Below are positions 34,568 through 43,406 of a stretch of DNA of 50,093 nucleotides, piece by piece. Each line of letters opens with the position of its first letter. The first letter of the stretch is position 1. The stretch is taken from positions 1-50,093 of the forward strand of contig NZ_SRHY01000023.1 in NCBI RefSeq assembly GCF_004565465.1, read 5' to 3'. Position numbers and translations under genes: made by a program. Under the pieces are notes generated by a model that made no database searches, was not told where the DNA came from, and saw only the letters and a program-made list of their open reading frames with translations. Source of the stretch: Lentibacillus salicampi. Lineage in GTDB: Bacteria; Bacillota; Bacilli; Bacillales; Amphibacillaceae.

Positions 34568-34594
34568 TACGGACGAACACCGTGAAAGGTTTCA
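34568..34594 (-). promoter_or_regulatory. SigW-dependent promoter of sigW-rsiW
   Basis: Minus-strand TGAAAC (34589-34594) and CGTA (34568-34571) are separated by 17 bp, with AAAA-rich sequence upstream. This is the SigW consensus and sits about 35 bp before the sigW start. Confidence 0.85.
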
Positions 34595-34704
34595 AAAAAT
34601 ATATAAAATGGTTTACCGTTCGTGTGATTGGATCTCTCTAAGACAATTATACTAGAACTGGAGACACTTTTGTGGGGATTTTTTTATTTTTGGAAAATAT
34701 TGAA

Positions 34705-34747
34705 GAAAAACCTGACAGGGAGTACTTTCACTTCCACCAGGTTTGTC
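34705..34747 (-). terminator. Probable terminator of the arginase gene
   Basis: Minus strand AAACCTG (34738-34744) pairs with CAGGTTT (34708-34714) around a long loop and is followed by TTCTTC. It lies downstream of the 21-bp repeats. Confidence 0.5.
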
Positions 34748-34860
34748 GCTCGAGTTGTGGGCGTTGTCGCTCGAGTTGTGGGCGTTGTCGCTCGAGTTGT
34801 GGGCGTTGTCGCTCGAGTTGTGGGCGTTGTCGCGGGGGTCGTGACCTCCGCGACCCAGCC
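34743..34860. repeat. 21-bp direct repeats and GC-rich hairpin after the arginase gene
   Basis: Four near-identical 21-bp units, each containing TCGCTCGAGTTGTGGGCGT, run from about 34745 to 34829. Directly after them GTCGCGG...CCGCGAC forms a strong hairpin (34828-34855). All of this lies between the arginase stop codon and the probable terminator, so it would be in the 3' end of the arginase mRNA. Confidence 0.85.
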
Positions 34861-34866
34861 CCTTAC

Positions 34867-35769
34867 TTATTTCAGCTTTTCACCAAATAGTGAACCGAGC
34901 AACCCTACTGTGAGTGTGGCTGTTTTATTTTGGTCGTCAAGGATTGGATTCACCTCAACAAATTCTGCTGATGTTAAAAGATCCGCTTCTGACAGCATTT
35001 CCATTGCCAAGTGGCTTTCACGATAGGATAAGCCGCCCATGACGGGGGTGCCGACCCCGGGTGCCTCTTCAGGATCCAATCCATCCAGGTCGAGGCTCAG
35101 ATGAACGCCGTCTGTTCGTTTTTTTAAGTAGTCGATCGCTTCTGCCATAACCTGTGACATTCCTATCCGATCGACTTCATGCATGGAGTAAACCGTGACA
35201 CCTTTTTCCTTAATCAATTCCTTTTCTCCAGGGTCAAGTGAGCGTGCCCCGATGATGACAATATTTTCCGTATTGACTTTAGGAGCATAATCCAAAATAT
35301 GCGTCAGCTTTTCATGACCAATACCGAGACTTACCGCCAGTGGCATACCGTGTATATTCCCCGATGGTGAGGTCTCGCCGGAATTCAGGTCCCCATGTGC
35401 GTCATACCAGATGACACCCAGGTTTTCGTAATGTTTGGCGGTCCCTGCCAATGTACCGATGGCAATACTATGGTCGCCGCCTAACACTAAAGGAAAGCGA
35501 TTTTTTCTTATTTCTTCATCAACCATTTCCGCAAGTAACCGGTTACTTTCCGATACTTGCTTTAAGTTGCGCAGATTGCCTTCCTGCACATGGTCCTTGC
35601 TGTCCGGACGGGAAACCGGTACATCGCCTAAATCAGTAATATGATACATCAAGTTTTCCAGCCGTTCCGTAACACCGGCGTAACGAATGGCACTTGGACC
35701 CATGTCGACACCACGCCGACTTTGCCCCAGATCCATCGGCACCCCAATAATAGACAAGTTTTTTTGCAT
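34867..35769 (-). CDS. rocF: Arginase
   Basis: Hydrolyses arginine to ornithine and urea; binuclear manganese enzyme of the cytosol. The 300 residues contain [19 protein letters not shown], and [19 protein letters not shown], which together supply the metal ligands and substrate contacts. The N-terminus [16 protein letters not shown] is typical. GAGGGGGCTAAGCT precedes ATG. It stands alone, not beside rocD or rocE, so it may be under its own control. The 3' region has an unusual repeat array. Confidence 0.95.
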   Translation of the reverse strand: MQKNLSIIGVPMDLGQSRRGVDMGPSAIRYAGVTERLENLMYHITDLGDVPVSRPDSKDHVQEGNLRNLKQVSESNRLLAEMVDEEIRKNRFPLVLGGDHSIAIGTLAGTAKHYENLGVIWYDAHGDLNSGETSPSGNIHGMPLAVSLGIGHEKLTHILDYAPKVNTENIVIIGARSLDPGEKELIKEKGVTVYSMHEVDRIGMSQVMAEAIDYLKKRTDGVHLSLDLDGLDPEEAPGVGTPVMGGLSYRESHLAMEMLSEADLLTSAEFVEVNPILDDQNKTATLTVGLLGSLFGEKLK

Positions 35770-35968
35770 AGCTTAGCCCCCTCTTACTTCCATTTTAGTT
35801 GAAAGGCAGCCAATGACTCAACTGGACATTAAGATGTATATATATACATTCTCTTTATTGGTACTTTCAATTAAAAGCTCGTGAACAATCGTAATGAAAC
35901 GTCTTCATCGATTATATATGTCAACATAACTTTTCTCCTTCCACAGGACGGGGCACCATAGAGCCTCT

Positions 35969-36391
35969 TCAATATTCAAGATACGTTTTCCTGAATCCGT
36001 AAAAGGCCCGGTACCCATGTTCTTGATAAAACGAACGGGATGAGCTGCTTGCAAGCATTTCAATTCTAGTCGTTAGATATAAGTCGTGAACATATCGCAG
36101 GAGAACCGTTCCTAAACCTAATCCGCGAAACGCCTTATCAATCAACAATTCACATATAAATAAACTGATACCTGTGTCGGTCATACCCCTAATATACCCG
36201 ATAACTTGCTGTTCTTCTGTTTCCGCAACGAAAGCTACATTTGAGTTTTCCCATGCCCGCTTTGTACTTTCATTTTTTTCTGCTAAATTATGCCATCCTT
36301 CTTCAGCATTTAAAGCCTGAATACTATTAAAATCCGTCGTTACATATGGGCGTACGAATACATTTCTGTTATCGTTCAATTCCAGTTTCAT
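35969..36391 (-). CDS. GNAT family N-acetyltransferase
   Basis: About 140 residues with the acetyl-CoA loop region ELLIDKAFRGLGLGTVLLRYV (Q/RxxGxG/A type) and an end FYQEHGYRAFYGFRKTYLEY. Substrate unknown. Four tandem ATG codons follow AAGGAG; the third or fourth (36394 or 36391) has the best spacing, so I start at 36391. It is monocistronic, separated from arginase by 199 bp that contain only a TATATATATA-rich palindrome at about 35836. Confidence 0.8.
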   Translation of the reverse strand: MKLELNDNRNVFVRPYVTTDFNSIQALNAEEGWHNLAEKNESTKRAWENSNVAFVAETEEQQVIGYIRGMTDTGISLFICELLIDKAFRGLGLGTVLLRYVHDLYLTTRIEMLASSSSRSFYQEHGYRAFYGFRKTYLEY

Positions 36392-36531
36392 CATCATCAC
36401 TCCTTACCTGAAAAGATCTATACGTGAATTCCTCAACTAAAAGAATTACTGCTCACTTCCTTATTGTATAATGCATCATTAAGTCGATATATAGAAAAAA
36501 TGATTAGGAAACGAACATGGTATAAAGTAAA

Positions 36532-36572
36532 AAAATCACTGACCACCATAATATGAATGATCAGTGATTTTT
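36532..36572. terminator. Bidirectional terminator
   Basis: AAAATCACTGA (36532-36542) pairs with TCAGTGATTTT (36561-36571), loop 18 nt, with A-run and T-run flanks. It follows the CD3324-like relic directly. Confidence 0.8.
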
Positions 36573-36836
36573 CTACTTTTTGTAAACAATCTTTTTTATT
36601 GTATCAATTGACAGGCAGTGCTCCAAGGCCAGATTGTCAATTGTCTTACCGCTGTCAAAAGAAGTTTTAATAGCAGCATTCCGTTCATCAATCATGTCTC
36701 TGGCGCCCGAGCACGAGCCCCATTTTCGGTAATGATCTCTTTTCCGGGGAATGTATACTGTTTCACCTTGAATATATTGCTGCAATTCAACAATCAGTTT
36801 CTCAGGTTAAACATGTTTTGCCTATATATATTTCAT
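36573..36836 (-). pseudogene. CD3324 family protein, broken N-terminus
   Basis: The main frame encodes PEKLIVELQQYIQGETVYIP, then RKWGSCSGARDMIDERN and LALEHCLSIDTIKKIVYKK, a small DNA-binding-like protein family of unknown function (CD3324-type, with a helix-turn-helix-like end). A normal start would lie at ATG 36836 (MKYI), but the next codons are shifted by an indel and an in-frame TAA sits just before PEKL. Translation from an internal start would lose about 20 residues. Probably inactive. Confidence 0.7.
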
Positions 36837-37048
36837 TTCCGGCAGCCCCTTATTTTTAGAATGATCAATAAATACGGTGCAAAGCCAATTATTAGAAATG
36901 ATTTTAGTGGACGATATTAATTCCGTGCCTCATGCTAAGCACCGTCATCTAATATTGACTTTGCATGAGGCAAGACGAGCATAATCGGTGTCATAACCTT
37001 TATCATGATTCACACCCCCACTAAGTACATTTTTGATTTCTGTTAATT

Positions 37049-38149
37049 TTATATGATTTCTGCACCAGCCCGAGAGACCACAATCTCCAATGGTTGAACC
37101 CCCGCTTCTTCCCATGCACTCATTAGCTCTTCAGCTTTTTCACGGGATGGCATAAAAGCAATCCCGCAGTCGCCCCCGCCGGCACCAGATGGCTTCCCGG
37201 CACCACCAAAACTTTCTGCAAGATCGCATAGTGTTTTTAACTGTGGCGTTTCTATTTCCACGCCAGCTTGCCTGCCCACCGTGGCTAACGCCTTCCGGTT
37301 TCTTTTTGTTCCCTCGATCACCAATCCAGGGGCCCCCTGATACATACCGTTCAAAAAGGTCTCGACTGCCTGGGCGCTATTCGTCAAAAATTGCTTATAT
37401 AATGACGGATGATCCAAGTTGAGCTTTTTAATCCCCTGGACCAGATTGTGAGTCGATGCAGGAGATCCAGTCCATCCAATGCACATATACAGTTGGTTTG
37501 GCAGTTTGATCGGCTGAACAGAAAAGTAGGGCCAATCAGCAGCGACCAATTCTGTTATAGTCGTACTTTGCCAATAAGCATCCTTTAGCCAATCCGCCTG
37601 AGGTGATGCGTATTCCAGCCACCCGCCATATGAAGAAGCAGCGACATCAGCCCCGGAGCCGCTTCCTTGTGTTTTTACATGCGAAATGGCAGCCAGCTTG
37701 AAAATCAGTTTTTCAGATGGCGCTTGGGGGAGAAACTGATGCAACATCGCCGCAACCACTGACGTCACAACCGCAGCACTTGATCCCAGGCCATATTTTC
37801 TTCCCGACACATCATCCAGTTCGCTACGGATGGAAAGATGAAATGGAGCGGGTGCTATATTGTTTTCGCTTAAATATGTATAGACGATGGTCATCGCTTC
37901 TTCTACAAATTGCACACGCGTGTCTTCTGTTTTAATGTGGACAGCGTTTGATTCAAAGTCCCATGCCATATCATTCAGGTCAAACGTCTCCAGCGTCAGA
38001 CGATTGTCACTATGTTCCTTCAGCGTTGCATAAACAAAGCGATCGACTGCCATCACGACTAATTTTTGATATTGTTCAAGGACGGCAAATTCGCCTGCAA
38101 TCATTAATTTGCCAGGGACTTTAACGGTTAAAGGTGTATCAGGCAACAT
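37049..38149 (-). CDS. mvaK2: Phosphomevalonate kinase
   Basis: Phosphorylates mevalonate-5-phosphate to the diphosphate in isoprenoid synthesis. GHMP kinase of about 366 residues: N-terminal VKVPGKLMIAGEFAVL, the ATP loop GLGSSAAVVTSVVAAML, and the C-terminal GAGGGDCGIAF. I use ATG 38149, six bases after AGGAG; the TTG two codons upstream would overlap that site. The AGGAG itself overlaps the mvaD stop codon, so translation is coupled. Last gene of mvaA-mvaK1-mvaD-mvaK2. No clear terminator; an inverted repeat at 36926-36972 is the best candidate. Confidence 0.93.
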   Translation of the reverse strand: MLPDTPLTVKVPGKLMIAGEFAVLEQYQKLVVMAVDRFVYATLKEHSDNRLTLETFDLNDMAWDFESNAVHIKTEDTRVQFVEEAMTIVYTYLSENNIAPAPFHLSIRSELDDVSGRKYGLGSSAAVVTSVVAAMLHQFLPQAPSEKLIFKLAAISHVKTQGSGSGADVAASSYGGWLEYASPQADWLKDAYWQSTTITELVAADWPYFSVQPIKLPNQLYMCIGWTGSPASTHNLVQGIKKLNLDHPSLYKQFLTNSAQAVETFLNGMYQGAPGLVIEGTKRNRKALATVGRQAGVEIETPQLKTLCDLAESFGGAGKPSGAGGGDCGIAFMPSREKAEELMSAWEEAGVQPLEIVVSRAGAEII

Positions 38150-38158
38150 ATTCAACTC

Positions 38159-39136
38159 CTAAATGTAGGATACCCCCGATCCGGGACCCGTGACTGTAAC
38201 ATCATGGACGCCGGATATATGACGAAGCGTATTCCGGACTGTCTCTTCATATTCAGGCGTATAAAGAACCTTCACATTTGGACCAGCATCAATCGTAAAA
38301 AATGCGGGTACCCCGCCTGCTCGCAAGTCCTGAACAGCTTGCATGATGGAGATCGTCGTACTCTGCCAGTAGCTGAAAGGGGGACGTGCAGCCAGTGTTG
38401 TCGCATGCATTCTGAGACAATTGGCTTCAGCTATTGCACCCACTTTTTCAAAATCCTTCGCCATGATCCCGTCTTTTATGGCCGCCAGATCGTCAGGGAT
38501 ACTCGCGACCCAAGCTGGATAATAAACAGATGTATCGACCGTCCGTTTCATACCTTCTCTGCTCAATACTTTCTTTTCATCAGAAGACAAGATGACGGCA
38601 GCCACCTTGATATTCCAGTGGTCTGCAGGTGCGACTGGAACAGCATACGAGTCGGACCCATCAGCTTCTGTTCCCTTTTCCCATTCGACAAATCCGCCAT
38701 AAATCGACCTGCACGCTGATCCAGAACCTTGTCTTGTCAGCATGGAAAGTTCCTGTTCGTTGGGGGCTAACCCTATTGCTTTAGTCGCCGCTGCAGCTAA
38801 GGCGGCAAACCCGGATGCCGACGACGCGAATCCGGCGGCGGTCGGCACATGATTAGTGGAATGAATCTCGGCAAAACGATCCGGCTGACCTGCCACGTCC
38901 CGGATACGGTCAAGGAATGCCGTGACCCGGCTATATGCTGTACCTTCTGTCAACCGGCCATTCAAATAAAAACGGTCAGCTGATAGGCTGTTTTGAAATT
39001 CGACAGCTGTTGTCGTATAAAAGCCATCCAATGTCAGCGATAAACTGTTGTTCATTGGAAGAATTAAGGCGTCATCCCGCTTTCCCCAATATTTAATAAG
39101 GGCAATGTTCGTATGGGCTTTCGCTGCAGCTTTCAT
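38159..39136 (-). CDS. mvaD: Diphosphomevalonate decarboxylase
   Basis: ATP-dependent conversion of mevalonate diphosphate to isopentenyl diphosphate. The 325-residue GHMP protein opens with KAHTNIALIKYWGKRD, followed by NNSLSLTLD, the loop PTAAGFASSASGFAALA, and a late TIDAGPNVKVLYT, all characteristic. The start at 39136 has GGGAGGGACGTCAC before it. Third gene of the operon, 95 bp after mvaK1, with the mvaK2 start 9 bp downstream. Confidence 0.95.
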   Translation of the reverse strand: MKAAAKAHTNIALIKYWGKRDDALILPMNNSLSLTLDGFYTTTAVEFQNSLSADRFYLNGRLTEGTAYSRVTAFLDRIRDVAGQPDRFAEIHSTNHVPTAAGFASSASGFAALAAAATKAIGLAPNEQELSMLTRQGSGSACRSIYGGFVEWEKGTEADGSDSYAVPVAPADHWNIKVAAVILSSDEKKVLSREGMKRTVDTSVYYPAWVASIPDDLAAIKDGIMAKDFEKVGAIAEANCLRMHATTLAARPPFSYWQSTTISIMQAVQDLRAGGVPAFFTIDAGPNVKVLYTPEYEETVRNTLRHISGVHDVTVTGPGSGVSYI

Positions 39137-39231
39137 GTGACGTCCCTCCCATGCCTCGCGAACATAATTCGAAAATCAGGCAAAATGACCTTCCCAACCG
39201 GAGCGGACATTTTGCCATTCATTTGAAATAC

Positions 39232-40203
39232 TTATTCCTGATTTGGCTTCTTTTTAAGTGAAAATGACCAGACAGCATGTGCGCCAATTTTTTTCAGCTT
39301 TTCGCACAGCTGTTTGGAATGCATCTCATTTTGAGCAAGCGCGATGACACAACCACCGTTACCGCCACCTGTCAGTTTAGCACCCAGCGCACCTTCCTGG
39401 CGGGCAAAGTAAATCAGACGGTTCAATCCGGCATCACTGACACCGAGTGCTTCCAGTTCTTTCTGCGCTTCATTGAGCAATTGCCCCAGAAGATGTTTGC
39501 TTGCTGTTTCCAGTGCATTTCTGGCTCGGTGTGTCAGTTCGCCAATACGTTCAAGCTTGGACTGAATCCGCTTAGGCGCCGATTTGATCAATTTGCTTAC
39601 AGACTCTACAGCCATGCGGGTGTCTCCCATTCTGCCGGAATCTGCCACAATAAAATGAAAGTCACCATGAGGCTCAATCAGATCAAACGGTTCTTCCTTT
39701 TTATACCAAATCGGGCATTCTGACGAAATGGTCAGCGTATCAATACCGCTTGGCTCTCCATGTGCGTGCCTTTCCGAAATAGCTGCAAGTTCCAGTATTT
39801 GTTCCATTGTATAATCCTCTTCAGCGTAGGTAAACAAGGACCGGATAACTGCGATTGCCACAGATGCACTGGATCCCAATCCTTTTCCTGGCGGTATGGA
39901 TGATTTAATCCGGATCAGCAAATCTTCACATGGCATATCCAGCTTCTCCAGTGTTGCTTTAATACAAGAGGTAAGCCCGTTTAATGCATCAGGAGCAGAG
40001 TCAATCGGCCCGTGATAAAATGTACTGTCAATCTTCACCGAACCGGGAACGTAATCAATGATGGCTTCTACCCCAACCAGCGGAAATGGAAGCGATATAG
40101 CGGGCTGCCCATGAACAACCGCATGTTCCCCGATTAAAATCAATTTACTATGAGCTACACCGATAGCTGTTTGTACTGAAGTTGTCGCTTTTTCTACACT
40201 CAT
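39232..40203 (-). CDS. mvaK1: Mevalonate kinase
   Basis: Phosphorylates mevalonate to mevalonate-5-phosphate. The 323-residue GHMP kinase has SKLILIGEHAVVHGQPAI, the ATP loop PPGKGLGSSASVAIAVI, a catalytic-site region HGEPSGIDTLT and KLTGGGNGGCVIAL near the end. Its ATG overlaps the mvaA stop codon (ATGA, 4 bp), so the two are translationally coupled. Possible feedback by isoprenoid diphosphates is known for the family but cannot be read here. Confidence 0.95.
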   Translation of the reverse strand: MSVEKATTSVQTAIGVAHSKLILIGEHAVVHGQPAISLPFPLVGVEAIIDYVPGSVKIDSTFYHGPIDSAPDALNGLTSCIKATLEKLDMPCEDLLIRIKSSIPPGKGLGSSASVAIAVIRSLFTYAEEDYTMEQILELAAISERHAHGEPSGIDTLTISSECPIWYKKEEPFDLIEPHGDFHFIVADSGRMGDTRMAVESVSKLIKSAPKRIQSKLERIGELTHRARNALETASKHLLGQLLNEAQKELEALGVSDAGLNRLIYFARQEGALGAKLTGGGNGGCVIALAQNEMHSKQLCEKLKKIGAHAVWSFSLKKKPNQE

Positions 40204-41489
40204 TTTTTATATTCTTCCACCAATTCTTTAGCTTTTCCAACACGAATTTCCTTCTCCTCGATTAACCGCTCTGAAATCATGTCAATCATCTCCCCAGTAG
40301 CTCCTGCTGCGATTGCAACAGATCGAGAATGTAACGCCATGTGGCCTTTCTGAATTCCGTCAGTTGCCAGCGCCTTCAATGCACCAAGATTTTGCGCAAG
40401 CCCGACAGCCACAATCACTTGGGCAAGTTCCTGTGCTGATTCAACATTTAACATGTTGTGGGCCATTTTGGCAATCGGATGAACCCTGATGGAGCCCCCT
40501 ACCGTTCCGACTGACATCGGCAGTTCCAGTTCACCAACCAGGTTTCCATGCTCATCCTTGGACCAGACTGTCATGGATGTATACATCCCATCACGTGCAG
40601 CATGTGCATGTGCTCCGGCCTCAACCGCGCGCCAATCATTTCCGGTTGCAATCACGACCGGATCAATCCCATTCATAATGCCCTTATTATGCGTCACGGC
40701 ACGATACGGATCAGAAGCAGCAAATTCATAGGCGTGAATAACCCCGTCACGTACTTCCTCACCCGAAAAATCACCCACCCGCAACAAACTTGGTGGTATA
40801 ACACAGCGTGCACGCGCGAGACACCGTTCGGGGTAATTAGACAGAATTCGCAAATACACCTTCCCGCCCGTCAAGTGCTCAATGACGGGAGCCAATGATT
40901 CAGCCATGGTATTCATAATGTTGGCCCCCATGGCGTCACTCGTATTGGTGTAAAGATGGACAATGAGCATTTGCCCATATTTTGACCCTGATTCTTCATT
41001 TAATATTCTAACTTCCAGATCTTCAGCACCGCCACCCCTGTTCATTAAACTTGGATAGGCGTTATTGGCAGCTTCAATCAATCCATCTTTTTCATTTAAG
41101 ATAGCCTCTTTTGCCTTATGAAAATCCTCACAGCCAACCACCTGGATTTGTCCAGTCATGACACGGTCGGTTGCATCGGTTGTAAACCCGCCAGCATCCC
41201 TGACTATTTTAGCAATATGACTGGCAGAAGCCACGACAGATGGCTCTTCAATCGCCATCGGAATACAATAGTCTTTCCCGTTTATGAAGAAATTCAATCC
41301 CAGCCCTAACGGCAATGGGAAGGTACTAACGACGTTTTCTATCATATTATCAGCTGTCTCAATAGGCAACGCTTCTTTTGAAAACAAATAGTCAGTCTCT
41401 TCATCCGTCAATATGTCCATTGACCTTAGCAAATGCCTGCGTTCTTCAACTGTCATGTTATAAAAGCCAGGAATTCTGGAAGTCTGCAT
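40200..41489 (-). CDS. mvaA: Class II hydroxymethylglutaryl-CoA reductase
   Basis: Reduces HMG-CoA to mevalonate. The 429-residue class II enzyme has ENVVSTFPLPLGLGLNF, the Glu motif PMAIEEPSVVASASHIAK, the cofactor motif DAMGANIMNT, the Lys region HNKGIMNGIDPVVIATGND, GTVGGSIRVHP, and the late catalytic-His region DGIQKGHMALH. Start ATG with AAAGGATGAGACGGT. First gene of the operon. HMG-CoA synthase (mvaS) and isopentenyl-diphosphate isomerase are not in the window, so they must be elsewhere for the pathway to work. Confidence 0.95.
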   Translation of the reverse strand: MQTSRIPGFYNMTVEERRHLLRSMDILTDEETDYLFSKEALPIETADNMIENVVSTFPLPLGLGLNFFINGKDYCIPMAIEEPSVVASASHIAKIVRDAGGFTTDATDRVMTGQIQVVGCEDFHKAKEAILNEKDGLIEAANNAYPSLMNRGGGAEDLEVRILNEESGSKYGQMLIVHLYTNTSDAMGANIMNTMAESLAPVIEHLTGGKVYLRILSNYPERCLARARCVIPPSLLRVGDFSGEEVRDGVIHAYEFAASDPYRAVTHNKGIMNGIDPVVIATGNDWRAVEAGAHAHAARDGMYTSMTVWSKDEHGNLVGELELPMSVGTVGGSIRVHPIAKMAHNMLNVESAQELAQVIVAVGLAQNLGALKALATDGIQKGHMALHSRSVAIAAGATGEMIDMISERLIEEKEIRVGKAKELVEEYKK

Positions 41490-41590
41490 ACCGTCTCATC
41501 CTTTTATAATCTTTCATATGTGAATAGCATTGTCATTAATTATGAATTTACTGTTTCTATTATGTAAAAAAACAGGATAAAATGCAAATA

Positions 41591-41626
41591 AACAAGGCTG
41601 TTTAAACCTTAACAACCTTGTTTTTC
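41591..41626. terminator. Terminator-like hairpin downstream of the tRNA cluster
   Basis: AACAAGG (41591-41597) pairs with CCTTGTT (41616-41622) and T-rich sequence follows on both strands. On the minus strand it would stop tRNA cluster transcription before mvaA. Confidence 0.55.
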
Positions 41627-41722
41627 CATGTGACTCCCCATTTGCAGGCTGCGGTTGCATTCTAAAACCAGCGGGGAGGGTTAGACGCTGCAGGAGAATT
41701 ATGTTCAGCCATTTGATAGGCA

Positions 41723-41868
41723 CATATTATGGTTCACTCCCAAAAAGGTCATTCGGCCATTTTCGATACCACATACAGTGTTAGTAGCATCAAATGAACC
41801 ACAATACTTTGTGCTTTTTAAGATGTTATTTTTAAATAAACACCTTTTTGGGGACTAACCATATTATG
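41723..41868. mobile_element. MITE-like element with 27-bp imperfect terminal inverted repeats
   Basis: Left arm 41723-41749 begins CATATTATGGTT and ends CCAAAAAGGT. The right arm 41842-41868 is its inverse with about 22 of 27 matches. The 92-bp centre is AT-rich and non-coding. The length (146 bp) and terminal repeats suggest a miniature transposable element. A target duplication was not clearly seen. Confidence 0.5.
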
Positions 41869-41885
41869 AGTTTCCATTGTTATAA

Positions 41886-41958
41886 TGAGCCATGGAGGAT
41901 TCGAACCTCCGACCCTCTGATTAAAAGTCAGATGCTCTGCCAGCTGAGCTAATGGCTC
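41886..41958 (-). tRNA. tRNA-Lys (UUU)
   Basis: 73-nt cloverleaf with GAGCCAT acceptor, TAGCTCAGCTGG D-arm, anticodon TTT in loop CTTTTAA, and GGTTCGAATCC T-arm. CCA is not encoded. Last of the six-tRNA series. Confidence 0.97.
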
Positions 41959-42027
41959 GTGTTTTATGATTCTTATTAATCCGTTACCTTATTACCAGCA
42001 CAGATTTCAGGTCAAAATAAAAAAAGG

Positions 42028-42099
42028 CTGGGCTAGCTGGATTCGAACCAGCGAATCACGGGATCAAAACCCGATGCCTTACCGCTTGGCTATAGCCCA
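42028..42099 (-). tRNA. tRNA-Gln (UUG)
   Basis: 72-nt cloverleaf with TGGGCTA acceptor, D-arm TAGCCAAGCGG, anticodon TTG in loop TTTTGAT and T-arm GGTTCGAATCC. Confidence 0.97.
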
Positions 42100-42114
42100 A
42101 CAATAAAAATATGG

Positions 42115-42196
42115 TGGAGGGGGAGAGATTCGAACTCCCGAACCCTGAGGGAGCGGATTTACAGTCCGCCGCGTTTAGCCACTTCGCTACCCCTCC
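42115..42196 (-). tRNA. tRNA-Tyr (GUA)
   Basis: 82-nt class II tRNA with GGAGGGG acceptor, anticodon GTA in CTGTAAA and a long variable arm (CTCCCTCAGGG region), as expected for tRNA-Tyr. Confidence 0.97.
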
Positions 42197-42246
42197 GTAC
42201 GTATTGTAACTAACATCCTTTTGTTTTATACATGAAAAATAAATGG

Positions 42247-42319
42247 TGCCGGCCAGAGGAATTGAACCCCCAACCTACTGATTACAAGTCAGTTGCTCTG
42301 CCAATTGAGCTAGACCGGC
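42247..42319 (-). tRNA. tRNA-Thr (UGU)
   Basis: 73-nt cloverleaf with GCCGGTC acceptor, TAGCTCAATTGG D-arm, anticodon TGT in loop CTTGTAA and T-arm GGTTCAATTCC. Confidence 0.97.
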
Positions 42320-42331
42320 ATAATGGAGTGA

Positions 42332-42404
42332 TGGAGGATGCAGGGCTCGAACCTGCGACCCCCTGCTTGTAAGGCAGGTGCTCTCCCAGCTGAGCTAATC
42401 CTCC
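42332..42404 (-). tRNA. tRNA-Val (UAC)
   Basis: 73-nt cloverleaf with GGAGGAT acceptor, TAGCTCAGCTGGGAGAGC D-arm, anticodon TAC in loop CTTACAA and T-arm GGTTCGAGCCC. Confidence 0.97.
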
Positions 42405-42409
42405 ACTGA

Positions 42410-42481
42410 TGACCCGTACGGGATTCGAACCCATGTTACCGCCGTGAAAGGGCGGTGTCTTAACCACTTGACCAACGGGCC
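42410..42481 (-). tRNA. tRNA-Glu (UUC)
   Basis: 72-nt cloverleaf with GGCCCGT acceptor, TGGTCAAGTGGTTAAGAC D-arm, anticodon TTC in loop CTTTCAC and T-arm GGTTCGAATCC. First of the series Glu-Val-Thr-Tyr-Gln-Lys. Confidence 0.97.
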
Positions 42482-42677
42482 GTAAAGGGGCGTGAACCAC
42501 ACTTCGAATGACATGTCGTAAACCAACGAATTTTATTATATAAAGATTATTGCCTTTTGTAAAGAGGAAAGATTGAACTTTTCATTTTCAAAATAAACTT
42601 TTCCGCTTATAATTAGATAAAACCCTTGTCAACGGGGTTTCTCAGCTCAATTCAACACGCTGGTCACGAGGGGGAAA

Positions 42678-43406
42678 ATGATGGCGGAGATCTTTTTGGA
42701 AAAGAATGGTGAACCTTTTGCGGCATTTGGAATAAGCCATGGAACGGTATTGTTCTTTTATTTTTTAGGGGCTGTTAGCTTATTGTTGTTTTCCAAAAAA
42801 ATACTAAACAAGGCCTCCGCTTACAACATCATTCGCTGGAGTCTGTTCAGCCTGCTGGTTTTATCCGAGATAAGTTACCAGACGTATACAGCTTTAAACG
42901 GTATTTGGAGCATGGGTGAGCATATGTTTTTTCACCTTTGTGGTGTAGCAGGCGTCACCGGGGCTATTGCCTTGGTTAATCACCATAAACAACTCATTCA
43001 GATCACATTTTTCATAGGACTGATCCCATCATTGTTGGCTTTGGTGACGCCCGAACTGCCGTATGATTTTCCGCATTACCGCTATTTGAAATTCTTTATT
43101 CACCATATGACGATTTCCTGGACCAGTATTTTTCTGGTGGTCTCTCACCCTGTAACGATTTCATTTCATGCGGTTTTAAAAACTTACATGTATCTATTAA
43201 TCTATGCCGCTATCATCGGATTTCTTGTTAATCCACTTTTGGGTTCCAACTATTTGTATCTGTCTCAAACCCCGACAGCGAACACCCCTCTCGACTTACT
43301 GGGTAGCGGTGTCTGGTATTATGTGAATCTATGCGTTTTAGCATTTGTTGTATTCCTGGTCCAATACTTGGTTTACAGGATGGTGAGACATTTTAAGAAT
43401 ACATAA
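42678..43406 (+). CDS. TIGR02206 family (YwaF-like) membrane protein
   Basis: A 242-residue integral membrane protein with about seven hydrophobic helices. Conserved features of the family are visible: a mid-protein HMFFHLCGVAGV, the motif LKFFIHHMTISW, and the late NTPLDLLGSGVWYY. Function is unknown. A GAGGGGGAAA site precedes two ATG codons (42678 and 42681). Its 3' end overlaps by 14 bp the end of a small gene on the opposite strand. Confidence 0.85.
   Translation: MMAEIFLEKNGEPFAAFGISHGTVLFFYFLGAVSLLLFSKKILNKASAYNIIRWSLFSLLVLSEISYQTYTALNGIWSMGEHMFFHLCGVAGVTGAIALVNHHKQLIQITFFIGLIPSLLALVTPELPYDFPHYRYLKFFIHHMTISWTSIFLVVSHPVTISFHAVLKTYMYLLIYAAIIGFLVNPLLGSNYLYLSQTPTANTPLDLLGSGVWYYVNLCVLAFVVFLVQYLVYRMVRHFKNT

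Noticed and set aside
34628..35026. Plus-strand 132-residue frame with VVGVVAR repeats
   Set aside because: Produced by the 21-bp repeat array and then the antisense of arginase; no start signal.
42282..42500. 72-residue frame across tRNA-Thr, Val and Glu
   Set aside because: Artefact of tRNA sequence; a well known false gene type.
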